A stretch of 64,000 bases of DNA, taken from Microbacterium sp. lyk4-40-TSB-66. Its GTDB lineage: Bacteria; Actinomycetota; Actinomycetes; Actinomycetales; Microbacteriaceae. Numbering within the stretch: position 1 is the first letter of the stretch; each line of letters starts with the position of its first letter. Location of the stretch: positions 1 through 64,000 of the forward strand of contig NZ_JARVRW010000010.1 in NCBI RefSeq assembly GCF_030209475.1. Reading direction: 5' to 3'. Position numbers and translations under genes: made by a program. The notes below the pieces were generated by a model that was given only the letters and a program-made list of their open reading frames with translations, did no database searches and was not told where the DNA came from. Below are positions 53,893 through 63,382 of the stretch, piece by piece.

Positions 53893-55440
53893 ATGACCAC
53901 CCCCGTTTCCTCCCCGACGCTGATCGCGCCGTCCTCCGCCGCGCTGGGCGCCGAGGGTCCGCGCACCTACGAGGTCCGCACCTTCGGATGCCAGATGAAC
54001 GTGCACGATTCAGAGCGTCTCTCCGGTTCCCTGGAGAGTGCGGGATACGTGCGCGCCGACGCCGGCGTCGAGGCCGACGTCGTCGTCATCAACACGTGCG
54101 CCGTCCGCGACAACGCGGCCGGCAAGCTGTACGGCACGCTCGGTCACCTCAAGTCGCGCAAGGACGCGCACGCGGGCATGCAGATCGCCGTCGGCGGGTG
54201 TCTCGCCCAGATGGACAAGGACGCCGTGCAGCAGAAGGCCCCCTGGGTCGACGTCGTCTTCGGCACGCACAACATGGGATCGCTGCCCGGCATGCTCGAG
54301 CGTGCGCGGCACAACGGCGAGGCCGAGCTCGAGATCCTCGAGTCGCTGGAGATCTTCCCCTCCACCCTCCCCACCAAGCGCGACTCGATCCACAGCGGGT
54401 GGGTCTCGATCTCCGTGGGGTGCAACAACACCTGCACGTTCTGCATCGTCCCGAGCCTGCGCGGCAAAGAGAAGGACCGTCGCCCGGGCGACATCCTCAA
54501 CGAGATCCGTCTGCTCGTCGACGACGGTGCGATCGAGGTCACGCTGCTCGGACAGAACGTGAACTCTTACGGCGTCGAGTTCGGCGATCGTCTCGCCTTC
54601 GGAAAGCTGCTGCGCGCCGCGGGTGAGATCGAGGGCCTCGAGCGCATCCGCTTCACGAGCCCCCACCCGGCGGCCTTCACCGACGACGTCATCGCCGCGA
54701 TGGCCGAGACCCCGGCCGTCATGCCGCAGCTGCACATGCCGCTGCAGTCCGGCTCCGACCGCATCCTCAAGGCGATGCGCCGGTCGTACCGGAGCGAGAA
54801 GTTCCTCGGCATCCTGGACCGTGTGCGCGAGCGCATCCCGTACGCGGCGATCACGACCGACATCATCGTCGGCTTCCCCGGCGAGACCGAAGAGGACTTC
54901 CAGGAGACCCTGCGCGTGGTGGAGGCCTCCCGCTTCTCCAGCGCCTTCACCTTCCAGTACTCCATTCGCGAGGGCACCCCGGCGGCCACGATGGCCGATC
55001 AGGTGCCGAAGGCCGTCGTGCAGGAGCGCTACGAACGCCTCACCGCCCTGCAGGACAGGATCGCGGCCGAAGAGAACCGGAAGCAGCTCGGCCGCACCCT
55101 CGACGTGCTCATCTCGGCCGGCGAGGGCAAGAAGGATGCCGAGACGCACCGCCTCACGGGTCGCGCCGAGGACAACCGGCTCGTGCACGTCGAGGTGCCC
55201 GCGGGGTCGCCCGTACCGCGACCCGGTGACGTCGTCTCCGCGACCGTGACGCACGCGGCACCCTTCCACCTGCTCGCCGACTCGCCCGACGGCGCACCCC
55301 TGCGGATCCGCCGCACGCGCGCGGGTGACGCGTGGGACCGCTCGCAGGCCGAGTCGTGCGGTGTGCCCGCCCCCGCCGGCGAGAGTGACGCGCCGCGCGC
55401 GGTGTCGCTGGGTCTTCCCACCCTCCGCGTCGGCGTGTGA
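53893..55440 (+). CDS. miaB: tRNA-2-methylthio-N6-dimethylallyladenosine synthase
   Basis: This 515-residue radical-SAM methylthiotransferase acts on i6A37 of tRNAs. The N-terminal UPF0004 domain has Cys near 33 (TFGCQMN), 68 (NTCAVRD) and 100 (VGGCLAQ). The radical-SAM cluster GCNNTCTFC holds C177, C181 and C184. A TRAM domain lies at about 405-470. It overlaps miaA by four bases, so the two consecutive enzymes of ms2i6A synthesis are coupled. Confidence 0.95.
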   Translation: MTTPVSSPTLIAPSSAALGAEGPRTYEVRTFGCQMNVHDSERLSGSLESAGYVRADAGVEADVVVINTCAVRDNAAGKLYGTLGHLKSRKDAHAGMQIAVGGCLAQMDKDAVQQKAPWVDVVFGTHNMGSLPGMLERARHNGEAELEILESLEIFPSTLPTKRDSIHSGWVSISVGCNNTCTFCIVPSLRGKEKDRRPGDILNEIRLLVDDGAIEVTLLGQNVNSYGVEFGDRLAFGKLLRAAGEIEGLERIRFTSPHPAAFTDDVIAAMAETPAVMPQLHMPLQSGSDRILKAMRRSYRSEKFLGILDRVRERIPYAAITTDIIVGFPGETEEDFQETLRVVEASRFSSAFTFQYSIREGTPAATMADQVPKAVVQERYERLTALQDRIAAEENRKQLGRTLDVLISAGEGKKDAETHRLTGRAEDNRLVHVEVPAGSPVPRPGDVVSATVTHAAPFHLLADSPDGAPLRIRRTRAGDAWDRSQAESCGVPAPAGESDAPRAVSLGLPTLRVGV

Positions 55441-56366
55441 CCGCGCCCGTCCTCTGGGCGGTCGTCGGCGCGACGGGGACCGGCAAGACCGGCCTCTCGC
55501 TCGACCTGGCGGACGCCCTCGCAGCCCGCGGGCGCCGCGCCGAGATCGTCAACGCCGATGCGATGCAGCTCTACCGCGGCATGGACATCGGCACCGCCAA
55601 GGTCCCCGAGGCCGAGCGTCGCGGCATCCCGCACCATCTGTTCGACGCCCTCGCCGTGACCGACGAGGCCGCGGTCGCCTGGTATCAGGATGCCGCCCGC
55701 ACGGTGATCAGCGACATCCACCGCCGCGGTGCGGATGCGATCCTCGTCGGGGGATCGGGTCTGTACGTGTCGAGCGTGCTGTGGGACTTCCGTTTCCCTC
55801 CGCGCGACGAGGCGCTGCGCGCACGCTTGGAGGCCGAGCTGGAGGCCGCGGGGACGGGTGCGCTGTACGCACGACTGCGCGAGACCGACCCGGTCGCCGC
55901 CGGTCGCATCGACCCGCGCAACGGGCGCCGCGTGGTGCGCGCGCTCGAGGTTCTGGCGCAGGGCGGAGAGACGCACGGCGGTGCGCTTCCGGACGCACCG
56001 GAGTTCTGGCATCCGCACACGCGGATCGTCGCCACGGCGATCGATCGGGACGAGCTCGTGCCGCTGCTCGACGCGCGTGTCGACCGCATGTGGGAGCAGG
56101 GTCTCGTCGACGAGGTGCGCGCGTTGCGCGCGGACGGCCTCGAGCGGGGGGTGACCGCCGCGCGGGCCATCGGGTACGCGCAGGCCCTCGGTCAGCTGCG
56201 GGGCGACCTCACCCGCGCGGAGGCGATCGCCGAGACGCAAGCGCTCACCCGGCGCTACGCGCGCCGACAGGTGTCGTGGTTCCGGCGCTACGCCGACGCC
56301 GCGTGGGTCGACGCCCGCCGTGTGGATGCGACACGTCTCGCCGCCGGGGGAGGGGGAGGCGCGTGA
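55437..56366 (+). CDS. miaA: tRNA dimethylallyltransferase
   Basis: This 309-residue enzyme adds the dimethylallyl group to A37, the substrate for MiaB. The P-loop [11 protein letters not shown] lies at 11-21, [17 protein letters not shown] near 39-55, and the C-terminal [15 protein letters not shown] near 274-288. GTG start overlapping the miaB stop. Confidence 0.95.
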   Translation: MTAPVLWAVVGATGTGKTGLSLDLADALAARGRRAEIVNADAMQLYRGMDIGTAKVPEAERRGIPHHLFDALAVTDEAAVAWYQDAARTVISDIHRRGADAILVGGSGLYVSSVLWDFRFPPRDEALRARLEAELEAAGTGALYARLRETDPVAAGRIDPRNGRRVVRALEVLAQGGETHGGALPDAPEFWHPHTRIVATAIDRDELVPLLDARVDRMWEQGLVDEVRALRADGLERGVTAARAIGYAQALGQLRGDLTRAEAIAETQALTRRYARRQVSWFRRYADAAWVDARRVDATRLAAGGGGGA

Positions 56367-56806
56367 ACGTCCGGATCCGTCCCTTCGCGCTCCCCGACGA
56401 GGAGGCGGTCGTCGCGCTGTGGGACGCGGCCGGACTCACCCGCCCCTGGAACGACCCGCGCGCCGACATCCGACGCAAGCTCTCCGTGCAGCCGGAGCTG
56501 TTCCTCGTGGCCGTCGATGTCGACAGCGTGGTCGGCAGTGTCATGGCCGGTTACGACGGTCACCGTGGATGGCTGTACTACCTCGCCGTCGCGGCGTCGC
56601 ATCGCGGACGGGGTGTCGGTCGCGTCCTGGTCGAGGAGGCGGAGCGATTGCTCGAGGCCATGGGGTGTCCGAAGGTGCAGCTCATGGTGCGCCCCGACAA
56701 CGCCGGCGCCCGTGGCTTCTACGATGCGCTCGGCTACGAGCCGTTCGACACCTGGTCGACCGGCAGACGTCTCATCGTCGACAGTCCTCCCTCCGCCGTC
56801 GACTGA
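56363..56806 (+). CDS. GNAT acetyltransferase (YpeA-like)
   Basis: This 147-residue GNAT protein has [19 protein letters not shown] near 22-40, as in YpeA, the acetyl-CoA loop [17 protein letters not shown] near 79-95 and [20 protein letters not shown] near 110-129. The substrate is unknown. GTG start overlapping the miaA stop by four bases. Confidence 0.88.
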   Translation: MNVRIRPFALPDEEAVVALWDAAGLTRPWNDPRADIRRKLSVQPELFLVAVDVDSVVGSVMAGYDGHRGWLYYLAVAASHRGRGVGRVLVEEAERLLEAMGCPKVQLMVRPDNAGARGFYDALGYEPFDTWSTGRRLIVDSPPSAVD

Positions 56807-56840
56807 ACGATCACGGCGGGCCGCTCCCTAGACTGGAGAC

Positions 56841-57695
56841 ATGGCGACTCTTCCGTTCACCAAGGGCCACGGCACCGGCAACGACTTCGTGGTGGTGGCC
56901 GACCCCGACGGCGAGCTCGACCTCTCCGACGCGCAGGTCGCGGCCCTGTGCGACCGACACTTCGGCATCGGCGCCGACGGACTGCTGCGCGTCGTGCGCA
57001 CGACGGCGATCGTCGAGGGGGCGGATGCCGCGGCATCCGGTGCCGAGTGGTTCATGGACTACCGCAATGCCGACGGCTCGAAGGCGGAGATGTGCGGCAA
57101 CGGCACCCGCGTCTTCGCGCGGTACCTGACCGACACCGGTCTCGCATCGATCGACGAGGGGCTGCCCATCGGCACCCGCGCGGGAGTCAAGACGCTCACG
57201 CGCAGCGACCGCGGTTTCGAGGTCGACCTCGGGGTCTTCGAGGTGGATGCCGACGAGACCCTCGTCCGCGCGAAAGGTCTGTCGGTGGCGCGCCCGGGCG
57301 TCGGCATCGACGTAGGGAACCCGCACGTGGTCGTCGCCCTGTCGTCCGACGCCGAGCTCGACGGTCTCGATCTCGTGTACCAGCCCGTGCTCGACCCCGC
57401 TCCTCGGCACGGCGCGAACGTGGAGTTCGTCGTCCCGGCCGATCCGCTCGTACGCGACGGCGTCGGCGCGATCCGGTTGCGCGTGTTCGAGCGCGGTGTC
57501 GGCGAGACGCTGAGTTGCGGTACCGGCGTCGCCGCGGCCGCGCTCGCCGTGCGGCACTGGGCGGGTCCGGCGGCGCCCGATCACTGGGTGGTCGACACCC
57601 CGGGCGGCACATTGGGCGTGCGCGTGTTCGGCGGGCGGGTGTTCCTGTCGGGCCCCGCCTCCCTGGTGTTCACCGGCGAGGTCGCACTCGCCTGA
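56841..57695 (+). CDS. dapF: Diaminopimelate epimerase
   Basis: This 284-residue enzyme converts LL- to meso-diaminopimelate for peptidoglycan and lysine. The two catalytic Cys lie in [11 protein letters not shown] near 83 and [12 protein letters not shown] near 225. [13 protein letters not shown] marks the N-terminus. TAGACT (56829-56834) ends 6 bases before the ATG, so the mRNA is probably leaderless. It is the third dap gene of the window. Confidence 0.96.
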   Translation: MATLPFTKGHGTGNDFVVVADPDGELDLSDAQVAALCDRHFGIGADGLLRVVRTTAIVEGADAAASGAEWFMDYRNADGSKAEMCGNGTRVFARYLTDTGLASIDEGLPIGTRAGVKTLTRSDRGFEVDLGVFEVDADETLVRAKGLSVARPGVGIDVGNPHVVVALSSDAELDGLDLVYQPVLDPAPRHGANVEFVVPADPLVRDGVGAIRLRVFERGVGETLSCGTGVAAAALAVRHWAGPAAPDHWVVDTPGGTLGVRVFGGRVFLSGPASLVFTGEVALA

Positions 57696-57709
57696 CCGGC
57701 GGGCGATGC

Positions 57710-57776
57710 GGCGCGAGATCACACGATCGGCTCGAGCGCGCACGGAACGGGTCACCGAGGCCGTGTGACCTCGCGC
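57710..57776. repeat. Palindromic intergenic element, copy B
   Basis: GCGCGAGATCACACGATCGG (57711-57730) pairs imperfectly with 57755-57776, which ends CCGTGTGACCTCGCGC. The first 28 bases match the element after efeB. It lies 15 bases after the dapF stop, between convergent genes. Confidence 0.75.
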
Positions 57777-57846
57777 GGGACGTGTGCTCTCGGCATCCGT
57801 CGGCGCTCGCCCCGCCCCGGGTCGGCCACCGACGCCGCCGTTCCCG

Positions 57847-58491
57847 TCAGGAGACGATGTCGATGGGCTCGCTCGGCGGCGAGCCGTGGCGGCGTACGCG
57901 GATCACGCGGAACCCGCGGCCCGTCGCAGCCCGCTGCACGCTGTACCCGTCGACGAACGTGGCGGCGAGCCAGCGCTGCAGGGAGTCCGATCCCAGGTTG
58001 CGCTGCACGACGAACCATCCGTCCGAGCGCTCCGACAGGCGGGGGATCCACTGCTGCAGCATTCCGTGCAACTCGCTCTTGCCGACGCGGATGGGCGGGT
58101 TCGAGCGGATGGTGCGGAACGCGACCCCGTCGGGAACATCCTCGGGGCGCACGGCGTTGATGTTCGTGAGGCCGAGCGACTGCGCGTTGCGCCTCACGAG
58201 ATCGAGAGCACGCTCGTTGACGTCGACCGCCCAGATGGTCGCGTGCGGTGAGGCGAGCGCCAGCGACAGCGAGATCGGACCCCACCCGCACCCCAGGTCG
58301 AGGAAGTGCCCGCCGGCGGGAGGGGGCGGGGTGTTGGCGAGCAGCACCGAGGTGCCGGCATCCACATGATCGGGACTGAAGACGCCGCCCGCCGTGACCA
58401 CCTCGAGTTCACGACCGGCGAGCGTCACGCGGATGCGACGGAGCTGCTCGGGACTCGACGGCGACGCGCTGAAGTAGTGCTCGCTCCCCAT
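57847..58491 (-). CDS. RsmC-like class I methyltransferase
   Basis: This 214-residue methyltransferase has motif I LDLGCGWGPISLSLAL near 66-81 and the nucleic-acid base-binding motif SNPPIRVGK near 130, typical of the RsmC/RlmG guanine-N2 rRNA methyltransferase group. It corresponds to the catalytic half of RsmC only. TATCCT ends 6 bases before the ATG on the minus strand; the GTG one codon earlier is less likely. Confidence 0.85.
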   Translation of the reverse strand: MGSEHYFSASPSSPEQLRRIRVTLAGRELEVVTAGGVFSPDHVDAGTSVLLANTPPPPAGGHFLDLGCGWGPISLSLALASPHATIWAVDVNERALDLVRRNAQSLGLTNINAVRPEDVPDGVAFRTIRSNPPIRVGKSELHGMLQQWIPRLSERSDGWFVVQRNLGSDSLQRWLAATFVDGYSVQRAATGRGFRVIRVRRHGSPPSEPIDIVS

Positions 58492-58533
58492 CACGCCAGG
58501 ATATCCGACCGTCCCCTCGGGCGTCGGGGCGGA

Positions 58534-58539
58534 TAAAGT
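58534..58539 (+). promoter_or_regulatory. -10 element of hflX
   Basis: TAAAGT lies 52 bases before the hflX ATG; the short leader contains AAAGGAA (58582-58588) as ribosome binding site. Confidence 0.45.
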
Positions 58540-58591
58540 GCCAGAACACCGAGATCACCGCCGCGGCAGCGTCCGCGGCCGAAAGGAACAC

Positions 58592-60109
58592 ATGACCGAA
58601 CAGACCACACCCCCGAGCATCGACGCGTCTCCGGTCGACCCGGTGGACCGCGTGCTCTCGCGCGCCGAAGCGCATCGCGGGGTCCGGGTCTTCGGTGCCG
58701 CGCAGGCGATCCAGGATGCCACCACCGCCTACGGCGGCGATGCCGACGGTGACCAGTGGGACCGCGAGGAGCGCGCCGCCCTCCGGCGCGTCGCCGGGCT
58801 CTCCACCGAGCTCGAGGACGTCACCGAGGTCGAGTACCGCCAGCTGCGCCTCGAGAACGTCGTCCTCGTCGGCGTGCACCCGCAGGGTGAGCAGGCGGAT
58901 GCCGAGAACTCGCTGCGCGAGCTGTCGGCACTGGCCGAGACGGCCGGTGCCGTCGTGCTCGACGGCGTGCTGCAGCGCCGCCCGCACCCGGATCCCGCGA
59001 CCTACGTCGGACGCGGGAAGGCGGCGGAACTGCGCGACATCGTCGCCGCGGTGGGTGCCGACACCGTCATCGCCGACACCGAGCTGGCACCCAGCCAGCG
59101 CCGTGCGCTCGAGGACGTCGTGAAGGTGAAGGTGATCGACCGCACGACGGTCATCCTCGACATCTTCAGCCAGCACGCCAAGAGCCGCGAGGGTAAGGCG
59201 CAGGTCGAGCTCGCCCAACTCGAGTACCTCCTCCCGCGCCTGCGCGGCTGGGGTGACTCGATGTCGCGCCAGGCCGGTGGACAGGTCGGCGCGGGCGGTG
59301 CGGGTATGGGCTCGCGCGGACCCGGTGAGACGAAGATCGAGCTAGACCGCCGACGCATCCGCACGAAGATGGCCCTGCTGCGCAAGCAGCTGCGCGACTT
59401 CGCACCCGCCCGCGAGGCGAAGCGGGCCGAGCGCAAGCGCCACACGATCCCGTCAGTGGCGATCGCCGGCTACACCAACGCCGGGAAGTCGAGTCTGCTG
59501 AACCGGCTCACCAGCGCCGGTGTGCTGGTCGAGAACGCTCTGTTCGCGACCCTGGATGCCACGGTCCGCCGTTCCGAGACGAGCGACGGTCGCGTCTACA
59601 CGCTGACCGACACGGTCGGCTTCGTGCGCAACCTGCCGCATCAGTTGGTCGAGGCCTTCCGCTCGACCCTCGAGGAGGTCGGCGACGCCGACGTCATCCT
59701 GCACGTCGTCGACGCCTCGCACCCCGACCCGGCCGCGCAGCTGATGACGGTGCGCGACGTGATGGGCGACGTCGACGCGAACTTCGGTCAGGAGATCGTC
59801 GTCTTCAACAAGGCGGACCTGGTCACGGACGACGACCGACTCGTCCTGCGCGGACTCGCGCCGAAGGCCATGTTCGTGTCGTCGCGCACGGGCGAGGGCA
59901 TCGACGAACTGCGCGCGGCCATCGAAGAGGCCCTGCCTCTGCCGGCGGTCGAGGTGCAGGCGGTCGTTCCGTACGACCGCGGCGACCTGGTGTCGGCCGT
60001 GCACGAGAGCGGGCTCATCCTGGCGCAGGAGCACCGTGAGACCGGAACGTTCCTGCACGCCCACGTGGGTGCCCGCCTCGCGGCGGAGCTGGAGCCGTTC
60101 GCGGCCTGA
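58592..60109 (+). CDS. hflX: GTPase HflX
   Basis: This 505-residue HflX-type GTPase splits and rescues ribosomes under stress. It has the N-terminal HflX domain (about 85-200, RRPHPDPATYVGRGKAAEL), the Gly-rich segment QAGGQVGAGGAGMGSRGPGE followed by TKIELDRRRI near 226-255, and a G domain with G1 GYTNAGKSS near 293, G3 DTVGF, G4 NKAD and G5 SSRTGEG. It is about 80 residues longer at the N-terminus than the Escherichia coli protein. Confidence 0.95.
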   Translation: MTEQTTPPSIDASPVDPVDRVLSRAEAHRGVRVFGAAQAIQDATTAYGGDADGDQWDREERAALRRVAGLSTELEDVTEVEYRQLRLENVVLVGVHPQGEQADAENSLRELSALAETAGAVVLDGVLQRRPHPDPATYVGRGKAAELRDIVAAVGADTVIADTELAPSQRRALEDVVKVKVIDRTTVILDIFSQHAKSREGKAQVELAQLEYLLPRLRGWGDSMSRQAGGQVGAGGAGMGSRGPGETKIELDRRRIRTKMALLRKQLRDFAPAREAKRAERKRHTIPSVAIAGYTNAGKSSLLNRLTSAGVLVENALFATLDATVRRSETSDGRVYTLTDTVGFVRNLPHQLVEAFRSTLEEVGDADVILHVVDASHPDPAAQLMTVRDVMGDVDANFGQEIVVFNKADLVTDDDRLVLRGLAPKAMFVSSRTGEGIDELRAAIEEALPLPAVEVQAVVPYDRGDLVSAVHESGLILAQEHRETGTFLHAHVGARLAAELEPFAA

Positions 60110-60117
60110 CGAGAGAC

Positions 60118-60158
60118 GAAGAACCCCGCCGACCACTGATCGGCGGGGTTCTTCGCGT
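60118..60158 (+). terminator. Intrinsic terminator after hflX
   Basis: GAAGAACCCCGCCGA (60118-60132) pairs perfectly with TCGGCGGGGTTCTTC (60140-60154) around a 7-base loop. Confidence 0.92.
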
Positions 60159-60250
60159 TCGCTTTCCGGGCGACTGGAGCTTCTCTCCGTGCGCCATCGG
60201 CGAGCCGGACGGGCCGTCGCCGCATTCGGCGGCCGCGCGGTCGCCGGTGA

Positions 60251-62143
60251 TCAGTCGAGCTCGAGTGCCGCGACGCCGGGGGTCTCGAAGCCGAAGACCG
60301 CGCCAAGGAAACCGAGTTCGCGTTGCAGCGAATCGACGACCGTCTCGGCACGCCGGAAACCGTGCCCCTCTCCCTCGTACAGCACGTAGGCGTGGGGGAC
60401 ACCGTGCGCGGCGAGGGCGTCGCGGATCGCCTCGGCCTGCGACGGAGGGACGACCCGGTCCTCGGTGCCCTGCAGGATCAGCAGCGGCACGCGGAACCGC
60501 TCGGGACGACTGAGCGGCGACCGCTCGATGTAGACCTGTTCCGCGTCGGGCAGCGGTCCGATGAGACCGTCGAGGTAGCGCGCCTCGAAGTCGTGGGTGT
60601 CTTCGGCCAGGGCGCGGGCGTCGCCGACGCCGTAGCGGGAGATGCCCGCGGAGAAGACGTCGGTGCGGGTGACCGCGGCGAGAACGGTCCATCCGCCGGC
60701 GGAGCCGCCCGCGATGGCGAGGCGCTCGGCATCGGCGAGCCCCGCCGCGGCGAGGGCGGATGCCGCCGCGGCGACGTCATCGACGTCGACGACCCCCCAC
60801 TGGCCCTTGAGCCGGTCGCGATACGCGCGACCGTAGCCGGTGGAGCCGCCGTAATTGACGTCGAGCACGCCGATGCCGCGACTGGTGAGGAACGCCGTCT
60901 TCGCGGAGGGCGCGGGGCCGACGTGGGACGTCGGTCCGCCGTGCACGAGCACGACATACGGCGGGCGTTCGTCCGCGGGGGCGGTGATGTCGGGATGCGT
61001 GGGCGCGTAGGCGAAGGCGTGCACCGGGCCGTGGGGCCCCTCCGTCTCGAGGGCGCGAGCCGACGGCATCCATTCGTCGCCCCAGGAGCCGGATCCGCCC
61101 GTCACGAGGTCGACGGAGCCGGTGTCGAGGTCGACCAGCCACAGGCCGGAGCGCCCCGCCGCGTCCCCGCCCGAGATCAACACCCGGCTACCGCGCGCGT
61201 CATCGACCGCGGCGCCGGCGACCACGGGAACGTCGAGCGGGCGCACACCAGACGGGGCGATCTCGACGATCTCGTCGGCGCCGTCGGTTCGCACCGCGAC
61301 GATGCGCCCGTCGCCCGCCGCACCGAACCACCGCGTGCCGAGCACCCACAGCCCACCGCCGGTGTCGGCGTCCGCCGGCGCGACGGGCTGAGCATCACCG
61401 TCGAGGGGACGGCGGAAGAGGTTCCAGCGGCCACCCGGATCGTCGGCGTAGAGCAGTTCGTCGTCGGCGAGCCAGACGGGCTGCAGGGGTGCGCGGTTCG
61501 CGCCGTGCGCGAGGTCGTGCACCTCTCCGGAGGAGAGGTCGGCCACGCGCAGGATCGTGGCGTCCCACGGCATGTCGGGGTGGTTCCAAGCGATCCACGC
61601 GAGCCGCGTGCCGTCGGGGCTGAGGGCGGGCTGGGCGAGGAAGTCGCTGCCGTCGGCGAGCACGTCGACGGCTCCGGATTCGTCGGTGGCGATGCGCACG
61701 ATGGCCCGCGCCGGCACGCGCTCTGCACCGTGCGTCTCGCGGACCGCCAGCAGCGTGCCGTGCTCGAACCGCAGACCCCCATGGCGCGCGGCGTCGTCGG
61801 ACGGGGTGAGGGCTCGCGCCTGACCGCCCGGGCGCAGGGCGTACACCCGCTGGTCGGTCTTCTCGACGTAGTAGAGCTCGCCCTCGTCGGACGCGGTCCA
61901 GGCGCCGCCCCCGTACTCGTGGACCGCGGAGCGAGCATTGGCGGGAGCGGGGAGCACCGTCTCGACCGAACCGTCGGCGCGGCGGCGCCTCACGGCGACC
62001 CGGCCGGCCTCGACGGGGACGGACTCGCCCCACCACACCTCGTCGCCGACCATCCGCGCACCGTCGATACGCGGGCTCGACTGCGCCACCGACTCGGGGG
62101 TGATCGGGGAGGGCCAGGAACCGTAGGGGAGGGTGTCAGGCAT
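60251..62143 (-). CDS. S9 family peptidase (acylaminoacyl-peptidase-like)
   Basis: This 630-residue serine peptidase has an N-terminal beta-propeller (about 30-350) and an alpha/beta-hydrolase domain. The Ser lies in AIAGGSAGGW near 480, Asp in GTEDRVV near 562 and His in GEGHGF near 594; NYGGSTGYGR near 432 forms the oxyanion region. It is a dipeptidyl or acylaminoacyl peptidase of the S9C type, cytoplasmic (no signal), distinct from oligopeptidase B at the left end. TAGGGT ends 7 bases before the ATG. Confidence 0.9.
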   Translation of the reverse strand: MPDTLPYGSWPSPITPESVAQSSPRIDGARMVGDEVWWGESVPVEAGRVAVRRRRADGSVETVLPAPANARSAVHEYGGGAWTASDEGELYYVEKTDQRVYALRPGGQARALTPSDDAARHGGLRFEHGTLLAVRETHGAERVPARAIVRIATDESGAVDVLADGSDFLAQPALSPDGTRLAWIAWNHPDMPWDATILRVADLSSGEVHDLAHGANRAPLQPVWLADDELLYADDPGGRWNLFRRPLDGDAQPVAPADADTGGGLWVLGTRWFGAAGDGRIVAVRTDGADEIVEIAPSGVRPLDVPVVAGAAVDDARGSRVLISGGDAAGRSGLWLVDLDTGSVDLVTGGSGSWGDEWMPSARALETEGPHGPVHAFAYAPTHPDITAPADERPPYVVLVHGGPTSHVGPAPSAKTAFLTSRGIGVLDVNYGGSTGYGRAYRDRLKGQWGVVDVDDVAAAASALAAAGLADAERLAIAGGSAGGWTVLAAVTRTDVFSAGISRYGVGDARALAEDTHDFEARYLDGLIGPLPDAEQVYIERSPLSRPERFRVPLLILQGTEDRVVPPSQAEAIRDALAAHGVPHAYVLYEGEGHGFRRAETVVDSLQRELGFLGAVFGFETPGVAALELD

Positions 62144-62190
62144 GGCTCCCACCCTACGGACCCCCTCCGACACGCGGCGAGGCGGTGTCC

Positions 62191-63252
62191 TCAAGCCCCG
62201 ACGGGTCGCTTCTGCACGCCGAGGCCGCCCACCCACTCGCGGATGATCTGTCGCTGCGCGTCGTCGCAGGTGTAGCCGTAGCCGACGCTCACCTCCCAGT
62301 ACGAGAGGTCGTCGATGGGCACCTCGTGGTCTAGAGACCACCCATCCAGGAACGTCAGGGCGTAACAGTCCGCCATGGTCTCCATGTCGCCGGAGAACGC
62401 GGTGAGAGCGGATGCCGTGGCTTCGGGGTTCGTGAACTGCAGCACGTGGGCGTACTCGTGGTACGCGACGCCCGTGCGGATCCAGTCCGTCAACTGCGGG
62501 TCGGAGCGCGTGTCTCCGCTGACGTGGACGACGAAGGGACCGCCCTCCGCCACGCACGCCATGGCTTCGAGACCGCACGGGCGGTTGGTCTCGTCGAAGG
62601 CCATGCTCACCCACCCTCCACCGAGGCTGTCGAAGGTGGCCTCCCACGGGGTTCCCGTGGCGTTGGTCGAGGCTTGACCGCGCGCCGCCGCCGCTCGGTT
62701 GGACAGCACGGCGGTGAACGCCTCGACGTCGACGACGTCCCGGCTCAGTGCTCCGGCGGTCCACCGGTGCTGCCACGCGCTGTCGGCGAAAGCCTCGATC
62801 TCGGTCCACGGGACGAGCGTCGCGTACGGGAGGCCGACCAGCGGATCGATCGTCGAGTAGAGCTCGGTCATCGCAGCGCCGAACTGCTCCTTGCGGTCGA
62901 TGAGGCCGCGCTGCTCCTCGATCTCGCGCTGCTGCTGCTGGATCTGATTCCGCTGGTCGTCGATCTGGGAGCGCGACTCCGACAACTGCGACGACAACCA
63001 GAGAAAGCCCGCTCCCGCGGCCACGATCGATACCGCGAGCGCCGCGCCCAGGAAGACGGTGCTCCGACGTGGACGGCGCCGCGAGGGGGGCGACGAGATG
63101 AGCGGGGAGGGGGCGGCGGCGAGGTGCTCGCCGGGATACCCGGCGTCGACGAGTCGGCCGTCGTTGTCACCCTGGGCGGCGGCGGCCGCGTCGGGATCGT
63201 TCGGAGCGGGGGTGGTCGACGGGGAGTCGCCCGGGGTGGTTGTCGATGACAC
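62191..63252 (-). CDS. Membrane-anchored zinc peptidase-like protein
   Basis: This protein of about 353 residues has a disordered Pro/Ser-rich cytoplasmic head, one transmembrane helix (about 52-74), a coiled coil rich in Gln and Glu (about 77-107) and an extracytoplasmic domain with HEYAH (a HExxH zinc motif) near residue 285 and the downstream acidic METMADCYAL, the gluzincin third-ligand pattern. Two or more Cys pairs suggest disulfides. I favour the GTG at 63252, with GAAGG upstream; an ATG at 63282 is possible. The substrate is unknown. Confidence 0.75.
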   Translation of the reverse strand: MSSTTTPGDSPSTTPAPNDPDAAAAAQGDNDGRLVDAGYPGEHLAAAPSPLISSPPSRRRPRRSTVFLGAALAVSIVAAGAGFLWLSSQLSESRSQIDDQRNQIQQQQREIEEQRGLIDRKEQFGAAMTELYSTIDPLVGLPYATLVPWTEIEAFADSAWQHRWTAGALSRDVVDVEAFTAVLSNRAAAARGQASTNATGTPWEATFDSLGGGWVSMAFDETNRPCGLEAMACVAEGGPFVVHVSGDTRSDPQLTDWIRTGVAYHEYAHVLQFTNPEATASALTAFSGDMETMADCYALTFLDGWSLDHEVPIDDLSYWEVSVGYGYTCDDAQRQIIREWVGGLGVQKRPVGA

Positions 63253-63382
63253 GGATCTCGCCTTCTCTGCGCGTCCGGTCATGGTAGCTGCGGCGCGTGT
63301 CCACCCCGTTTCGTCCTGTGGAGAACGACCGCGGTCTGTAGGGCGACGCGCGCACCCCGTGTCGTCGCACCGGGCGGCTGCG

